The position numbers and the translations under genes were made by a program. A stretch of 64,000 nucleotides of DNA from Arachis hypogaea (taxonomy: Eukaryota; Streptophyta; Magnoliopsida; Fabales; Fabaceae): NCBI RefSeq assembly GCF_003086295.3, contig NC_092051.1, positions 68,511,772-68,575,771 of the forward strand, read 5' to 3'. How positions within the stretch are numbered: the first letter of the stretch is position 1; each line of letters opens with the position of its first letter. Of this stretch, positions 43,565 through 54,677 are shown in pieces. The notes beneath the pieces are model-generated. The model was not told the DNA's origin. It did no database searches and worked only from the letters and a program-made list of their open reading frames with translations.

Positions 43565-44312
43565 GAGAGCAGTGTTGAGCGAGATGATATTAAAGAACTT
43601 TTTAGTGAGGTAAGTTGCTGAAGCTGTACATAGTCCTTTGCCAGAAGTTTCTGTTCTACTTATTACTTAACAAAGAACCCTTTGGAGTACTTGAGTTTGT
43701 AGAATCAGTGAATAACAAAAGGAATTTTGACTTTTAGAATCATGAAGATCTATTTTTCTATTTGGTTTTACTTTTAAGGTTTAGTAGAGGGAAATGAATC
43801 ACTTAATTTAGTTAGAAAAGATAGTCGTAAATGCAGTTGCATGTTTTGGCATTGATACTTCTATCTCCTTCATTTTCTCCTGATCTGTTGATTCAGCTAT
43901 CAATGTTTAAGAAGAATTATGACCATCTTCCAAAAGATATATACTTTGGAAATTACAAAGATTTTGTACGTGGGAATCCAAACTACTTTTTGACTTACGA
44001 AAATGGTAAATCAGCTGCCTGTATACAAGATCATCTTCGTCCAAATGGTGCACACAGATGGGATAACTACATGAAATCCCCAAAGTATGTTCTGTTGATT
44101 CTTTATATTTATGTCTCCCCTTGATGTTTTTTCACTTATGAGTTCCATGATGTTCTCCTGAATTTTTTCTAGTGAGATCAAGTTGGAGGAGGTTGCTGTT
44201 TTGCATTACACATGCTAAATTCTCATATCTCACTTCCAGACGTGATCGCTGTGGTTGCAAACCTACCAAAGAAGATTTAAAAAGATGCTTCATGTTGGAA
44301 TTTGATAGATCT
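43565..44312 (+). pseudogene. Captured fragment of an unidentified plant gene (three exons)
   Basis: Exons 43565-43609, 43897-44084 and 44240-44312 all have AG before and GT after, and keep one frame (62 codons plus 2 nt, then 1 nt plus 24 codons). The joined product is about 101 residues, rich in aromatic residues, with [33 protein letters not shown] and [15 protein letters not shown]. No premature stop inside the exons. I do not recognise the family. It has no start or end, so it is a fragment carried by the transposon. Confidence 0.6.
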
Positions 44313-44615
44313 GTGAGTTCATGAACTCTGTTTCCACCTTATTCTTTTACTTTCTTTTCTGTCCACTTAGCCATTTGGTTGAATATTGGGGAAAAAATGG
44401 ATTTGTCTTACCCGTGCAGTATATAATTAGATTACTATAGTTTGAACTTAAGGTTGACCAATCGTCACAGATTCTAGTTGCTAAAAAATAGGGAAAAAGG
44501 GTTTGGGCATGGTGGGGACTGCTTTCCCAACTGATGAGTATTCATTATAGTGTTTATTATTTCCTCTGTAGTAAGTTCAATTACTCTCTGCTGCTACAAG
44601 GACAATAACACAGCC

Positions 44616-45217
44616 ATGGCTGCTTCAGTTTCAACCATAGGAGCTGTCAAAGGAACTCTAGTATGATACTTTTACCTTACTTTGTTACTTTCAATTAATT
44701 CTATTCACTCAATTTATCACTTCTAGTTTTAAACTATGTATAAGATTAGGATAGTAAATGGATTGGATGCAGTGTGAATTAGTAATCAGTTATAGATACC
44801 AAATTAGAAAAATAATGATCATGCGGACTATGGATACATACATATCATTAATTTGTGAGTTATCAATATATTTAGATGCGGTTCATGATTTCTTGTATAC
44901 TTAAAAAATTGGATTAGAGTTTTGAATAGAGTAGTAACTCTTAAATAACAAGAGAATAATGTAATTTTACATTGCAGGTGAGTTTGAATGGTTCTGGAGC
45001 TGTGGCTTCATCAGTTCCCAATTCATCAGCTTTCTTCGGAAGCAACTTGAAGAAGGTTACCTCAAGAATCCACAGCAGTAGCAAGGTTTCCTCCGGAAGC
45101 TTCAAGATTGTGGCGATCGATGAGGACAAGCAGACAGATACGGACAGATGGAAAGGGTTGGTCTATGATATCTCAGATGACCAGCAAGACATCACAAGAA
45201 GGAAGGGTATTTTGTAG
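44616..45217 (+). pseudogene. RCA: Captured RuBisCO activase 5' fragment
   Basis: Exon 1 (44616-44660, MAASVSTIGAVKGTL) and exon 2 (44978-45217), separated by a 317-bp intron with GT...TTGCAG borders. Exon 2 continues the chloroplast transit peptide (SLNGSGAVASSVPNSSAFFG) and the mature N-terminus with DRWKGLVYDISDDQQDITR, a signature of RuBisCO activase. Similarity stops after RRKG, and TAG follows at 45215-45217, giving a 95-codon ORF without the AAA+ ATPase domain. The real start codon with ~20 bases of CA-rich leader is kept, so a spliced mRNA for a plastid-targeted stub is conceivable. Expression is not shown by sequence. Confidence 0.85.
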
Positions 45218-45480
45218 TTTTTAGAGGATGTAGATAATGTAATAATTATTGGAATTGTAATGCATGTATTACAAATTTATGGGTAGTTGTTATCACTTTG
45301 ATTTTTTGTTAGAGCTTGTCATGTGATCAATCACTATATTTGGTGTACAAGTTTATGAAGGTTTTATATTGTTAATAGTAATTAAAATTGTTATGAAGGT
45401 TTTATATTGTTTAAATTTTACATTATTTATGAATTTTGTTAGATTTTATTATGAAGATTAAAAAAAAAATTGAACTTCAA
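45218..45480. other. AT-rich tail after RCA fragment
   Basis: Follows the stop with GATGTAGATAATGTAATAATT and similar sequence. It could be RCA 3' untranslated sequence joined by an internal deletion, or simply transposon interior. Confidence 0.4.
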
Positions 45481-45994
45481 CAAATTCCATACAGCAGCCA
45501 CCTTTCGCCACACTTTAAAAGGGTAGCTATTCCATACAGCAGCCACTTTTCGCCACACTTTAAAGCGTACCTATACCTTTAGCTATTGGTACGCTTTAAA
45601 AGCGTAGCCATATTTCTAGCTATTGGCACGCTTTAAAAGCGTAGCCATATCTCACGACTTTGCTACACTTTAAAAGCGTAGCCGTATCTCTAGTTATTGG
45701 CACCCTTTAAAAGCGTAGCCATATCTAGCTACTGGCACGCTTTAAAAGCGTAGCCATATCCTCTCGCATATGGCCACGTTTAAAAGCGTGGCAATAGATA
45801 AAAGCGTGGCGACAAAAAAAAGTGGCCATAGGTCACTAAAAGCGTGGCGATAGAGCAACCGGCACGCTAACAGTTGTGACCCTTTCAAAAGCGTGCCGGT
45901 TGCTCAAAAAGCGTGGCGAAAAGCTATCGCTACGCTTTTTCCCACTTTTCGCCACGCTTTAAAAGCGTAGCAAAATCTTGGTTTTCTTGTAGTG
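45481..45994. repeat. Right subterminal repeats of inner CACTA
   Basis: Ten or so copies of GGCACGCTTTAAAAGCGTAGCC-like palindromes up to the terminal inverted repeat. Confidence 0.88.
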
Positions 45995-45997
45995 TAG

Positions 45998-48056
45998 TCA
46001 TCAAACAATTCCCAATCCACATAATCAATCAATATCACTAATCAACAATTCCAAATCACAATCTCAACCATTCCAATCACAATTTCAGCCACAATTCAAT
46101 ATTCACATAATCAATCAATTACTCACAGCTATTAAATCTATTTGCAGTTATTCAATAAACCTTGTAGGCATTCTTAAATTGAAATCGTTTAAACCCCCTA
46201 CCTCAATTAGTCAAAACCGTCGAATTTAAACACAATGATGCCCTTCCTTTTTCCAGTTTACAACAGCCAATGCGGCCGGAACAGCAGCAGCAGCCTCACT
46301 TCTTCTGGGGCAGCAACAACAATGACAATCGCGCCTATCCCAATCACCTCCGTAGCGATGACATCAGTGGTTCCGGATAAAGATGATAATACTAAGCAGA
46401 GACATTAACATATGCTATTGTAATCAGAACAAAATATGGTAGAGGAATAGATTCGGGAAACAGAGCATGAGCAAGAGTGTTACAGTTTCAAGAATGGAAT
46501 TGGGAACGCAGGGGAAGCTGCTGTCGGGTATATTAGTGACGCCTCCCTTCAAGCTCAATGATGATTGAACTGTGACGGCGAGCTCCCTTCAATGGCAGTG
46601 CTAACGGCGGTGCACGGCGTTGGCAGTGACGACTCTAACACGGCAACAAAGGCAGAGCTTCTTCTCGGTCAGCGGCTTGCAGCTCACAGTTTCCTCCCAA
46701 CGTCTCTCTCTCATCTTTGTTCCATAGCAGCGGCCTCAACTGGCGCCAGCGGCGGACTTCACCCACGGCGATAGCGACGGCTCAAACAACAGCGACAGCA
46801 CACGACGGCGTGCAACGACAACAACAAATTCCTCTCTACGCGACGTTGAATCTATGCCTCCCTCTTTCTTCAACTCGAACCTGACGACGGACTCCAAGGC
46901 AGTAGCAAGAAGCTCAACGGCGTTTGGTCTCCATAGTGACGGCGGTGAGACACCGGTGATGGCGAGCCGGACAGCAACTGGACGGTAACGTGGAGCAGCT
47001 CCCTCTCTTCCTCTCTGTGGCTGGTGTGGGTGTGTTGTACGTTAAGTGGGTGAAGGAGAAAGGGGGTGAAGGCTGCGTGTTTCAGCCTCTGAGGAAAGGG
47101 AAAAATGAGGGTTAGGTTCCCAATTTGGGAATTAGGGTTTCTGGTTTTAATTTGGGAATTGGGATTAGAAATTAAGGATTTTATAAAAGAATAAAGGATA
47201 GATATGAATATATATTTTGATAAAATTAGAGGGTAGAGAAATTTTAAAATCAAATATACTCTATTAAAAATATTTAAGAACATTATTTGTCAACATATTA
47301 TTAAGTTCAACTAATTATTTTTAATTTAAATTATAAAATAAATATATTAATCACATTTTTATAAAATATAGTTTAAACTCAATACTAATTATTCAAATTA
47401 AATGATATAACTTTTTATTATTTTTCTATCACCGAAACTTTAATTTCAATTTACAAAATATCTAATTATAATAAAATTACTTAAACTTTAAGTATTTATA
47501 AAAATTCATTTAATCATTTCTCATTTAATTATCAAAACTTAATTTAATTACTTTTAATAAAATAATTTCTAAAAATAAAATATTTAATGAATATATAAAT
47601 TGAAATTAACTCAAATAATATTTTTTTCGAAAACTATGGGTCTTACAAATCACATTTTATAAAATATGATTTTAAATCTAAAATATCGATTACCTAAATT
47701 AAATTATATTACATTTTATTGTTTTTCTATCACAACTTTAATTTCAATTTCTATAAAGTAACTAATTATAAATCATTTTTTAAATCATTATTAAGTTATT
47801 AAATCATTTTTTATGTTATTAAGTTTTAAATCTTTTTAATTTAAAATTAATAGTATTCAACTTAATTTTTTATTTATAAAATTAAATTTAAAATTTTAAT
47901 ATTTAAAATAAATCATATAAAATTATTATTATTAGTTTTTAATTATTAAATTTTTAAAAGATAAATATTAAAATTATAAAAATACATAAAAATTAATTAT
48001 TAAATAATGATTAAATGTTGATATAATTTAGTAAAACCTAATAATTTTAATATTTA
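45998..48056. other. Right interior of outer CACTA
   Basis: 45998-46240 and 47120-48056 are AT-rich. 46240-47110 is GC-rich, with many GACGGCG/GCAGCGG phrases on the + strand, like a shuffled first-exon or CpG-rich leader. ORFs there (46565-46774 +, 46870-47283 -) have low-complexity translations and I do not support them as genes. Confidence 0.55.
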
Positions 48057-48996
48057 AAACCGTGACCATAGACCCTTTTTGGTCATTGTAAAAAACCGTG
48101 ACCATAGACCCCTTTTAGGTCACCCTAAAAACCGTGACCATAGACCTTTTTGGTCACTTGTAAAAAACCGTGACCATATACCCTTTGGTCACCCTCAAAA
48201 ACCGTGACCATAGACCCTTTTAGTCACCCCAAAAACCGTGACCATAGACCCTTTTAGGTCACTCCAAAACCGTGACCATAGACCCTTTTAGGTCACCCCA
48301 AAACCGTGACCATAGACCCTTTTAGGTCACCCTTAAAAACCGTGACCATAGACCCTTTTAGGTCACTGTAAAAACCGTGACCATAGACCCTTTTAGGCCA
48401 CCCCAAAACCGTGACCATAGACCCTTTTGGTCACCTGTAAAACCGTGACCATAGACCTTTTAGGCCACCCCAAAACCGTGACCATAGACCCCTTAAGGTC
48501 ACCCCAACACCGTGACCATAGACCTTTTAGGTCACCCTTTTTTGTAACCGTGACCATAGCCCCTTTTTGGTCACTGTAAAAAACCGTGACCATAGACCCT
48601 TTAGGTCACCCCAAAACCGTGACCATAGACCTTTTAGGCCACCCCCAAAACCGTGACCATAGACCCTTTAGGCCACCCTCCAAAACCGTGACCATAGACC
48701 TTTTAGGTCACCCTTTTTTGTAAAACCGTGACCATAGACCCCTTTTGGTCACTGTAAAAAACCGTGACCATAGACCCCATTTAGGTAACCCCTAAAAACC
48801 GTGACCATAGACCCTTTTAGGCCACCCTTTTTTAAAAAACCGTGACCATAGGTACTCTATGGTCACCCTTTCCAAAAAAACCATGACTATAGCTTTTTTT
48901 TGTCACCCTAAAAAACCGTGACCATAGAGGATCTATGGTCACGGTTTTTTACCGTGACAAAAAAAAACGTGGCCATAGACCCAAAATGTTGTAGTG
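48057..48996. repeat. Right subterminal repeats of outer CACTA
   Basis: About two dozen direct copies of AAACCGTGACCATAGACCCTTTTAGGTCACCC-like units of 30-38 bp, mostly one orientation, unlike the alternating inverted pairs on the left side. Ends ...TTGTAGTG. Confidence 0.88.
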
Positions 48997-49104
48997 TAAT
49001 GACCTGATTTTCGGTAAGCTCGCACGGGCCCCGCAGGGTTTCGCAGCTCGACTTACCCTACGTCGCGAGACATGCTTATGATAATTGTGCGCGCATACTT
49101 TAAT

Positions 49105-49223
49105 AGGTGCGATCATACCAGCACTGTTGCATCGGATCCAAACAGAACTCCGAAGTTAAGCGTACTTGGGTGAGAGTTGTACTAGGATTTGTGACCTCCT
49201 GGGAAGTCCTCGGGTTGCACTTC
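49105..49223 (+). rRNA. 5S rRNA unit 33
   Basis: GTTGCATCGGATCC class, CCGAAGTTAAGCGTAC and GGATTTGTGACC changes. Confidence 0.75.
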
Positions 49224-49401
49224 TTTTTTTTACGTCGTTCTTACCTCGTTCTTTAAACGACGCTATATTGAATAGTTTAGCTAAAGCGAGCCTCAATGAC
49301 CTGATTTTCTGCAAGCTCGCACGGGCCCCGCAGGTGTTTGCAGCTCGACTTACCCTACGTCGCGAGACATGCTTATAATAATTGTGTGCGCATACTTTAA
49401 T

Positions 49402-49520
49402 AGGTGTGATCATACCAGCACTAATGCACCGGATACCATTTGAACTTCGGAGTTAAGCGTGCTTGGGCGAGAGTAGTACTAGGATGGGTGACCTCCTAGG
49501 AAGTCCTCGTATTGTACTTC
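49402..49520 (+). rRNA. 5S rRNA unit 34
   Basis: AGGTGTGATC start, GATACCATTTGAACTTCGG, end TTGTACTTC. Confidence 0.75.
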
Positions 49521-49708
49521 TTTTTCTTGTTTTTTTTTACATCGTGCTTCCCCTCATTCTTTAAACGACGCTATCTTGAATACTTTAGCTAAAGCGAGCC
49601 TTAATGACCTGATTTCCAGCAAGCTCCCATGGTACCACAGGGCTTCGCAGCTCGACTTACCCTACGTCGCGACACAAGCTTATGATAATTGCTTGCGCAT
49701 ACTTTAAT

Positions 49709-49827
49709 AGGTGCGATCATACCAGCACTATTGCACCGGATCCCAACAGAACTCCGCAGTTAAACGTGCTTGGGCGAGAGTAGTACTAAAATGGGTGACC
49801 TCCTGGGAAGTCCTCGTGCTGCACATG
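49709..49827 (+). rRNA. 5S rRNA unit 35
   Basis: CCCAACAG class with TTAAACGTGC and ACTAAAATGGG; end CTGCACATG. Confidence 0.75.
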
Positions 49828-50006
49828 TTTTTTTTTACGTCGTTTTTACCCTCGTTCTTTAAACGACGCTATCTTGAATAGTTTAGCTAAAGCGAGCCTT
49901 TTTGACCTAATTTCCGGTAAGCTCCCACGGGTCCGTAAGGCTTCGCAGCTCGAATTACCCTATGTCGCGACACATGCTTATGATAATTTTGTGTGCATAC
50001 TGTAAT

Positions 50007-50125
50007 AGGTGCGATCATACCAGCACTAATGCACTGGATCCCATCAAAACTCCGCCGTTAAACGTGCTTGGACGAGAGTAGTACTAGGATGGGTGACCTC
50101 CTCGGAAGTCCTCGTGTTGCACCTC
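50007..50125 (+). rRNA. 5S rRNA unit 36
   Basis: Near consensus with intact ends; CATCAAAACTCCGCCG and TTAAACGTGC. Confidence 0.85.
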
Positions 50126-50311
50126 TTTCTTTTTTTTTTTACGTCGTGCTTACCCTCGTTCTTCAAACGACGCTATCTTGAATTGTTTAGCTAAAGCGAG
50201 CCTCAATGACGTGATTTTTGACAAGATCGCACGGGCTCCGCAGGGATTCGCAGCTCGACTTACCCTACGTCGCGAGACATGCTTATGATAATTATGTGCG
50301 CATACTTTAAT

Positions 50312-50429
50312 AGGTGCGATCATACCAGCACTAATGCACCGAATCCCATCAGAATTCGTAGTTAAGCGTGCTGGGGCGAGAGTAGTACTAGGATGGGTGA
50401 CCTCTTGGGAAGTCCTCGTGTTGCATTTT
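50312..50429 (+). rRNA. 5S rRNA unit 37
   Basis: One deletion in AGAATTCGTAG; end TTGCATTTT. Confidence 0.78.
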
Positions 50430-50611
50430 CTTTTTTTTTGTACGTCGTGCTTACCCTTGTTCTTTAAACGACGCTATATTGAATAGTTTAGCTAAAGCGA
50501 GCCTCCATGACCTGATTTTCGGAAAGCTCGCACGGGCCCGGCAGGTATTCGCAGCTCAATTTACCTACGTCGCGAGACTTGCTTATGATAATTATGTGTG
50601 CATACTTTAAT

Positions 50612-50729
50612 AGGTGCGATCATACCAGCACTAATGCACCGGATCCCATCAGAATTCCGCAGTTAAGCCTGCTTGGGCAGAGTAGTACTAGGATGGGTGA
50701 CCTCTTGGGAAGTCCTCATGTTGCATCTT
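50612..50729 (+). rRNA. 5S rRNA unit 38
   Basis: AGAATTCCGCAG, one deletion in GGGCAGAG; end TTGCATCTT. Confidence 0.78.
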
Positions 50730-50914
50730 CTTTTTTTTTTGTTACGTGGTGCTTACCCTTGTTCTTTAAATGACGCTATATTGAATAGTTTAGCTAAAGC
50801 GAGCCTCCATGACCTGATTTTCGGCAAGCTCGCACGGGCCCCGCAGGGATTCGCAGCTCGATTTACCCTACGTCGCGAGACATGCTTATGATAATTATGT
50901 GTGCATACTTTAAT

Positions 50915-51032
50915 AGGTGCGATCATACCAGCACTAATGCACCGGATCCCATCAGAATTCCGTAGTTAAGCGTGCTTGGGCGAGAGTAGTATAGGATTGG
51001 TGACCTCTTGCGAAGTCCTCGTGTTGCATCTT
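50915..51032 (+). rRNA. 5S rRNA unit 39
   Basis: AGAATTCCGTAG, one deletion in GTAGTATAGG, TCTTGCGAAG. Confidence 0.77.
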
Positions 51033-51216
51033 CTTTTTTTTTTTTTACGTCGTGCTTACCCTTGTTCTTTAAACGACGCTATATTGAATAGTTTAGCTAA
51101 AGCGAGCCTCCATGACCTGATTTTCGGCAAGCTCCCATGGGCCCCGCAGGGATTCGCAGCTCGATTTACCCTACGTCGCGAGACATGCTTATGTAATTAT
51201 GTGCGCATACTTTAAT

Positions 51217-51334
51217 AGTGCGATCATACCAGCACGAATGCACCGGATCCCATCAGAATTCCGTAGTTAAGCGTGCTTGGGTGAGAGTAGTACTAGGATG
51301 GGTGACCTCCTGGGAAGTCCTCGTGTTGCATCTT
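51217..51334 (+). rRNA. 5S rRNA unit 40
   Basis: One G missing at the start (AGTGCGATC), GCACGAATGC. Confidence 0.78.
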
Positions 51335-51524
51335 CTTGTTTTTTTTTTTTTGTACGTCGTGCTTACCCTTGTTCTTTAAACGACGCTATATTGAATAGTT
51401 TAGCTAAAGCGAGCCTCCATGACCTGATTTTCGGCAAGCTCGCACGGGCCCCGCAAGGATTCGGAGCTCGACTTACCCTATGTCGCGAGACATGCTTATG
51501 ATAATTATGTGCGCATACTTTAAT

Positions 51525-51643
51525 AGGTGCGATCATACCAGCACTAATGCACCGGATCCCATCAGAATTCCGTAGTTAAGCGTGCTTGGGTGAGAGTAGT
51601 ACTAGGATGGGTGACCTCCTGGGAAGTCCTCGTGTTGCATCTT
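51525..51643 (+). rRNA. 5S rRNA unit 41
   Basis: Full length; AGAATTCCGTAG. Followed by a spacer nearly identical to that after unit 40. Confidence 0.82.
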
Positions 51644-51833
51644 CTTGTTTTTTTTTTTTTGTACGTCGTGCTTACCCTTGTTCTTTAAACGACGCTATAT
51701 TGAATAGTTTAGCTAAAGCGAGCCTCCATGACCTGATTTTCGGCAAGCTCGCACGGGCCCCGCAAGGATTCGGAGCTCGACTTACCCTATGTCGCGAGAC
51801 ATGCTTATGATAATTATGTGCGCATACTTTAAT

Positions 51834-51952
51834 AGGTGCGATCATACCAGCACTAATGCACCGGATCCCATCAGAATTCCGTAGTTAAGCGTGCTTGGGC
51901 GAGAGTAGTAATAGGATTGGTGACCTCTTGCGAAGTCCTCGTGTTGCATCTT
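51834..51952 (+). rRNA. 5S rRNA unit 42
   Basis: GTAGTAATAGGATTGGTGACCT in box C region; first half of a two-unit repeat. Confidence 0.78.
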
Positions 51953-52139
51953 CTTTTTTTTTTTTTTTACGTCGTGCTTACCCTTGTTCTTTAAACGACG
52001 CTATATTGAATAGTTTAGCTAAAGCGAGCCTCCATGACCTGATATTCGGCAAGCTCCCATGGGCCCCGCAGGGATTCGCAGCTCGATTTACCCTACGTCG
52101 CGAGACATGCTTAATGTAATTATTTGCGCATACTTTAAT

Positions 52140-52258
52140 AGGTGCGATCATACCAGCACGAATGCACCGGATCCCATCAGAATTCCGTTGTTAAGCGTGC
52201 TTGGGTGAGAGTAGTACTAGGATGGGTGACCTCCTGGGAAGTCCTCGTGTTGCATCTT
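52140..52258 (+). rRNA. 5S rRNA unit 43
   Basis: GCACGAATGC, CCGTTGTTAAGCG; second half of the two-unit repeat. Confidence 0.8.
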
Positions 52259-52447
52259 CTTGTTTTTTTTTTTTGTACGTCGTGCTTACCCTTGTTCTTT
52301 AAACGACGCTATATTGAATAGTTTAGCTAAAGCGAGCCTCCATGACCTGATTTTCGGCAAGCTCGCACGGGCCCCGCAAGGATTCGGAGCTCGACTTACC
52401 CTATGTCGCGAGACATGCTTATGATAATTATGTGCGCATACTTTAAT

Positions 52448-52566
52448 AGGTGCGATCATACCAGCACTAATGCACCGGATCCCATCAGAATTCCGTAGTT
52501 AAGCGTGCTTGGGCGAGAGTAGTAATAGGATTAGTGACCTCTTGCGAAGTCCTCGTGTTGCATCTT
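52448..52566 (+). rRNA. 5S rRNA unit 44
   Basis: Copy of unit 42 (offset 614), with GGATTAGTGACC. Confidence 0.78.
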
Positions 52567-52750
52567 CTTTTTTTTTTTTACGTCGTGCTTACCCTTGTTC
52601 TTTAAACGACGCTATATTGAATAGTTTAGCTAAAGCGAGCCTCCATGACCTGATATTCGGCAAGCTCCCATGGGCCCCGCAGGGATTCGCAGCTCGATTT
52701 ACCCTACGTCGCGAGACATGCTTAATGTAATTATGTGCGCATACTTTAAT

Positions 52751-52869
52751 AGGTGCGATCATACCAGCACGAATGCACCGGATCCCATCAGAATTCCGTA
52801 GTTAAGCGTGCTTGGGTGAGAGTAGTACTAGGATGGGTGACCTCCTGGGAAGTCCTCGTGTTGCATCTT
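52751..52869 (+). rRNA. 5S rRNA unit 45
   Basis: Copy of unit 43 (offset 611). Confidence 0.8.
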
Positions 52870-53057
52870 CTTGTTTTTTTTTTTTTGTACGTCGTGCTTA
52901 CCCTTGTTCTTTAAACGACGCTATATTGAATAGTTTAGCTAAAGCGAGCCTCCATGACCTGATTTTTGGCAAGCTCGCACGGGCCCGCAGGATTCGGAGC
53001 TCGACTTACCCTATGTAGCGAGACATGCTTATGATAATTATGTGCGCATACTTTAAT

Positions 53058-53176
53058 AGGTGCGATCATACCAGCACTAATGCACCGGATCCCATCAGAA
53101 TTCCGCAGTTAACCGTGCTTGGGCGAGAGTAGTACTAGGATGGGTGACCTCCAGGGAAGTCCTCGTGTAGCACTTC
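53058..53176 (+). rRNA. 5S rRNA unit 46
   Basis: AATTCCGCAGTTAACCG, CTCCAGGGAAG; end TAGCACTTC. Confidence 0.8.
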
Positions 53177-53359
53177 TTTTTTTTTTCTACGTCGTGCTTA
53201 CCCTTGTTCTTAAAATGACGCTATATTGAATAGTTTAGCTAAAGCGAGCCTCAATGACCTGATTTTCGGCAAGCTCGCACGGGCCCCGCAAGGATTCGCA
53301 GCTCAACTTACCCTACGTTGGGAGACATGCTTATGATAATTGTGTGCGCATACTTTAAT

Positions 53360-53476
53360 AGGTGCGATCATACCAGCACTAATGCACCGGATCCCATCAG
53401 AACTCCGCAGTTAAGTGTGCTTGGGCGAGAGTAGTACTAGGATAGTGACCTCCTGGGAAGTACTTGGTTGCACCTC
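53360..53476 (+). rRNA. 5S rRNA unit 47
   Basis: AGAACTCCGCAG as in consensus; two-base shortening in GGATAGTGACC. Confidence 0.8.
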
Positions 53477-53661
53477 TTTTACTTTTTTTTTACATCGTGT
53501 TTAACTTCGTTCTTTAAACGACGCTATATTGAATAGTTTAGCTAAAGCGAGCCTCAATGACCTGATTTTTGGCAAGCTCGCACGGGCCCTGCAGGGATTC
53601 GTAGCTCAACTTATCCTACGTCACGAGACATGCTTATGATAATTTGTACGCATACTTTAAC

Positions 53662-53779
53662 AGGTGCGATCATACCGGCACTAATGCACCAGATCCCATC
53701 AGGACTCCGCAATTAAGCGTGCTTGGGCGAGAGTAGTTCTAGGATGGGTGACCTCCAGTAAGTCCTCGTGTTGCACCTA
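53662..53779 (+). rRNA. 5S rRNA unit 48
   Basis: CCGGCACT, ACCAGATCC, AGGACTCCGCAATT; end TTGCACCTA. Confidence 0.77.
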
Positions 53780-53958
53780 TTTTTTTTATGTCGTGCTTAC
53801 CCTTGTTCTTTAAACGACGCTATATTGAATAGTTTAGCTAAAGCAAGCCTCCATGACCTGATTTTCGGCAAGCTCGCACGAGCCCGACAGATATTCGTAG
53901 CTCGATTTACCCTACGTCGGGAGACATGCTTATGATAATTATGTGTGCAAACTTTAAT

Positions 53959-54076
53959 AGGTGCGATCATACCAGCACTAATGCACCGGATCCCATTAGA
54001 ATTCCGCAGTTAAGCGTGCCTGGGCGAGAGTAGTACTAGGATGGGTGACCTCTTGGAAGTCCTCGTGTTGCATCTT
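53959..54076 (+). rRNA. 5S rRNA unit 49
   Basis: AATTCCGCAG and GTGCCTGGG; one deletion in TCTTGGAAG. Confidence 0.78.
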
Positions 54077-54260
54077 CTTTTTTTTTTTTTACATCGTGTT
54101 TAACTTCGTTCTTTAAACGACGCTATATTGAATAGTTTAGCTAAAGCGAGCCTCAATGACCTGATTTTGGCAAGCTCGCACGGGCCCTGCAGGGATTCGT
54201 AGCTCAACTTATCCTACGTCGCGAGACATGCTTATGATAATTGTGTACGCATACTTTAAC

Positions 54261-54379
54261 AGGTGCGATCATACCGGCACTAATGCACCAGATCCCATCA
54301 GGACTCCGCAATTAAGCGTGCTTGGGCGAGAGTAGTTCTAGTATGGGTGACCTCCTGTGAAGTCCTCGTGTTGCACCTT
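54261..54379 (+). rRNA. 5S rRNA unit 50
   Basis: Copy of unit 48 (offset 599), full length. Confidence 0.78.
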
Positions 54380-54558
54380 TTTTTTTTTATGTCGTGCTTA
54401 CCCTTGTTCTTTAAAAGACGCTATATTGAATAGTTTAGCTAAAGCAAGCTCCATGACCTGATTTTCGGCAAGCTCGCACGAGCCCGGCAGATATTCGTAG
54501 CTCGATTTACCCTACGTCGCGAGACATGCTTATGATAATTATGTGTGCAAACTTTAAT

Positions 54559-54677
54559 AGGTGCGATCATACCAGCACTAATGCACCGGATCCCATCAGA
54601 ATTCCGTAGTTAAGCGTGCTTGGGCGAGAGTAGTAATAGGATTGGTGACCTCTTTCGAAGTACTCGTGTTGCATCTT
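54559..54677 (+). rRNA. 5S rRNA unit 51
   Basis: GTAATAGGATTGGTGACC as in unit 42; TCTTTCGAAGTACTCG. Confidence 0.77.

Larger units (their letters stand above)
37615..45994. mobile_element. Inner gene-capturing CACTA transposon
   Basis: 8,380 bp bounded by CACTACAAGAAAA at 37615 and TTTTCTTGTAGTG ending at 45994, a perfect 13-bp terminal inverted repeat, with a TAG duplication (37612-37614, 45995-45997). Subterminal repeats are of the GCCACGCTTTTAAAGCGTGGC type, distinct from the outer element. The interior holds fragments of at least three host genes in the + orientation (RAE1-like, an unidentified gene, RuBisCO activase) and a later solo LTR. No transposase seen. This is the Pack-CACTA pattern. 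Confidence 0.93.
34242..48996. mobile_element. Outer CACTA (En/Spm-type) transposon, non-autonomous
   Basis: 14,755 bp bounded by CACTACAAAAAA at 34242 and ...GTTGTAGTG ending at 48996, with a 3-bp duplication TAA (34239-34241, 48997-48999) in a 5S spacer. Large subterminal repeat arrays of the CCGTGACCATAG type flank AT-rich interior. About 8.4 kb of its length is a second CACTA nested at 37615-45994. I found no transposase, so it must be mobilised in trans. Removal leaves a 318-bp 5S spacing. Confidence 0.92.

Noticed and set aside
44941..45129. 62-residue minus-strand ORF across RCA exon 2
   Set aside because: Shadow of the RuBisCO activase coding strand.
46565..46774. 69-residue + strand ORF in GC-rich DNA
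   Set aside because: Ala/Ser-rich translation expected from CpG-rich sequence; no homology recognised.
46870..47283. 137-residue minus-strand ORF
   Set aside because: Low-complexity translation crossing a GC-rich to AT-rich border, no recognisable domain, no supporting signal.
48057..48960. Direct repeats of ~35 bp resembling a CRISPR array
   Set aside because: The spacers are not unique and the array ends in a CACTA terminal inverted repeat.
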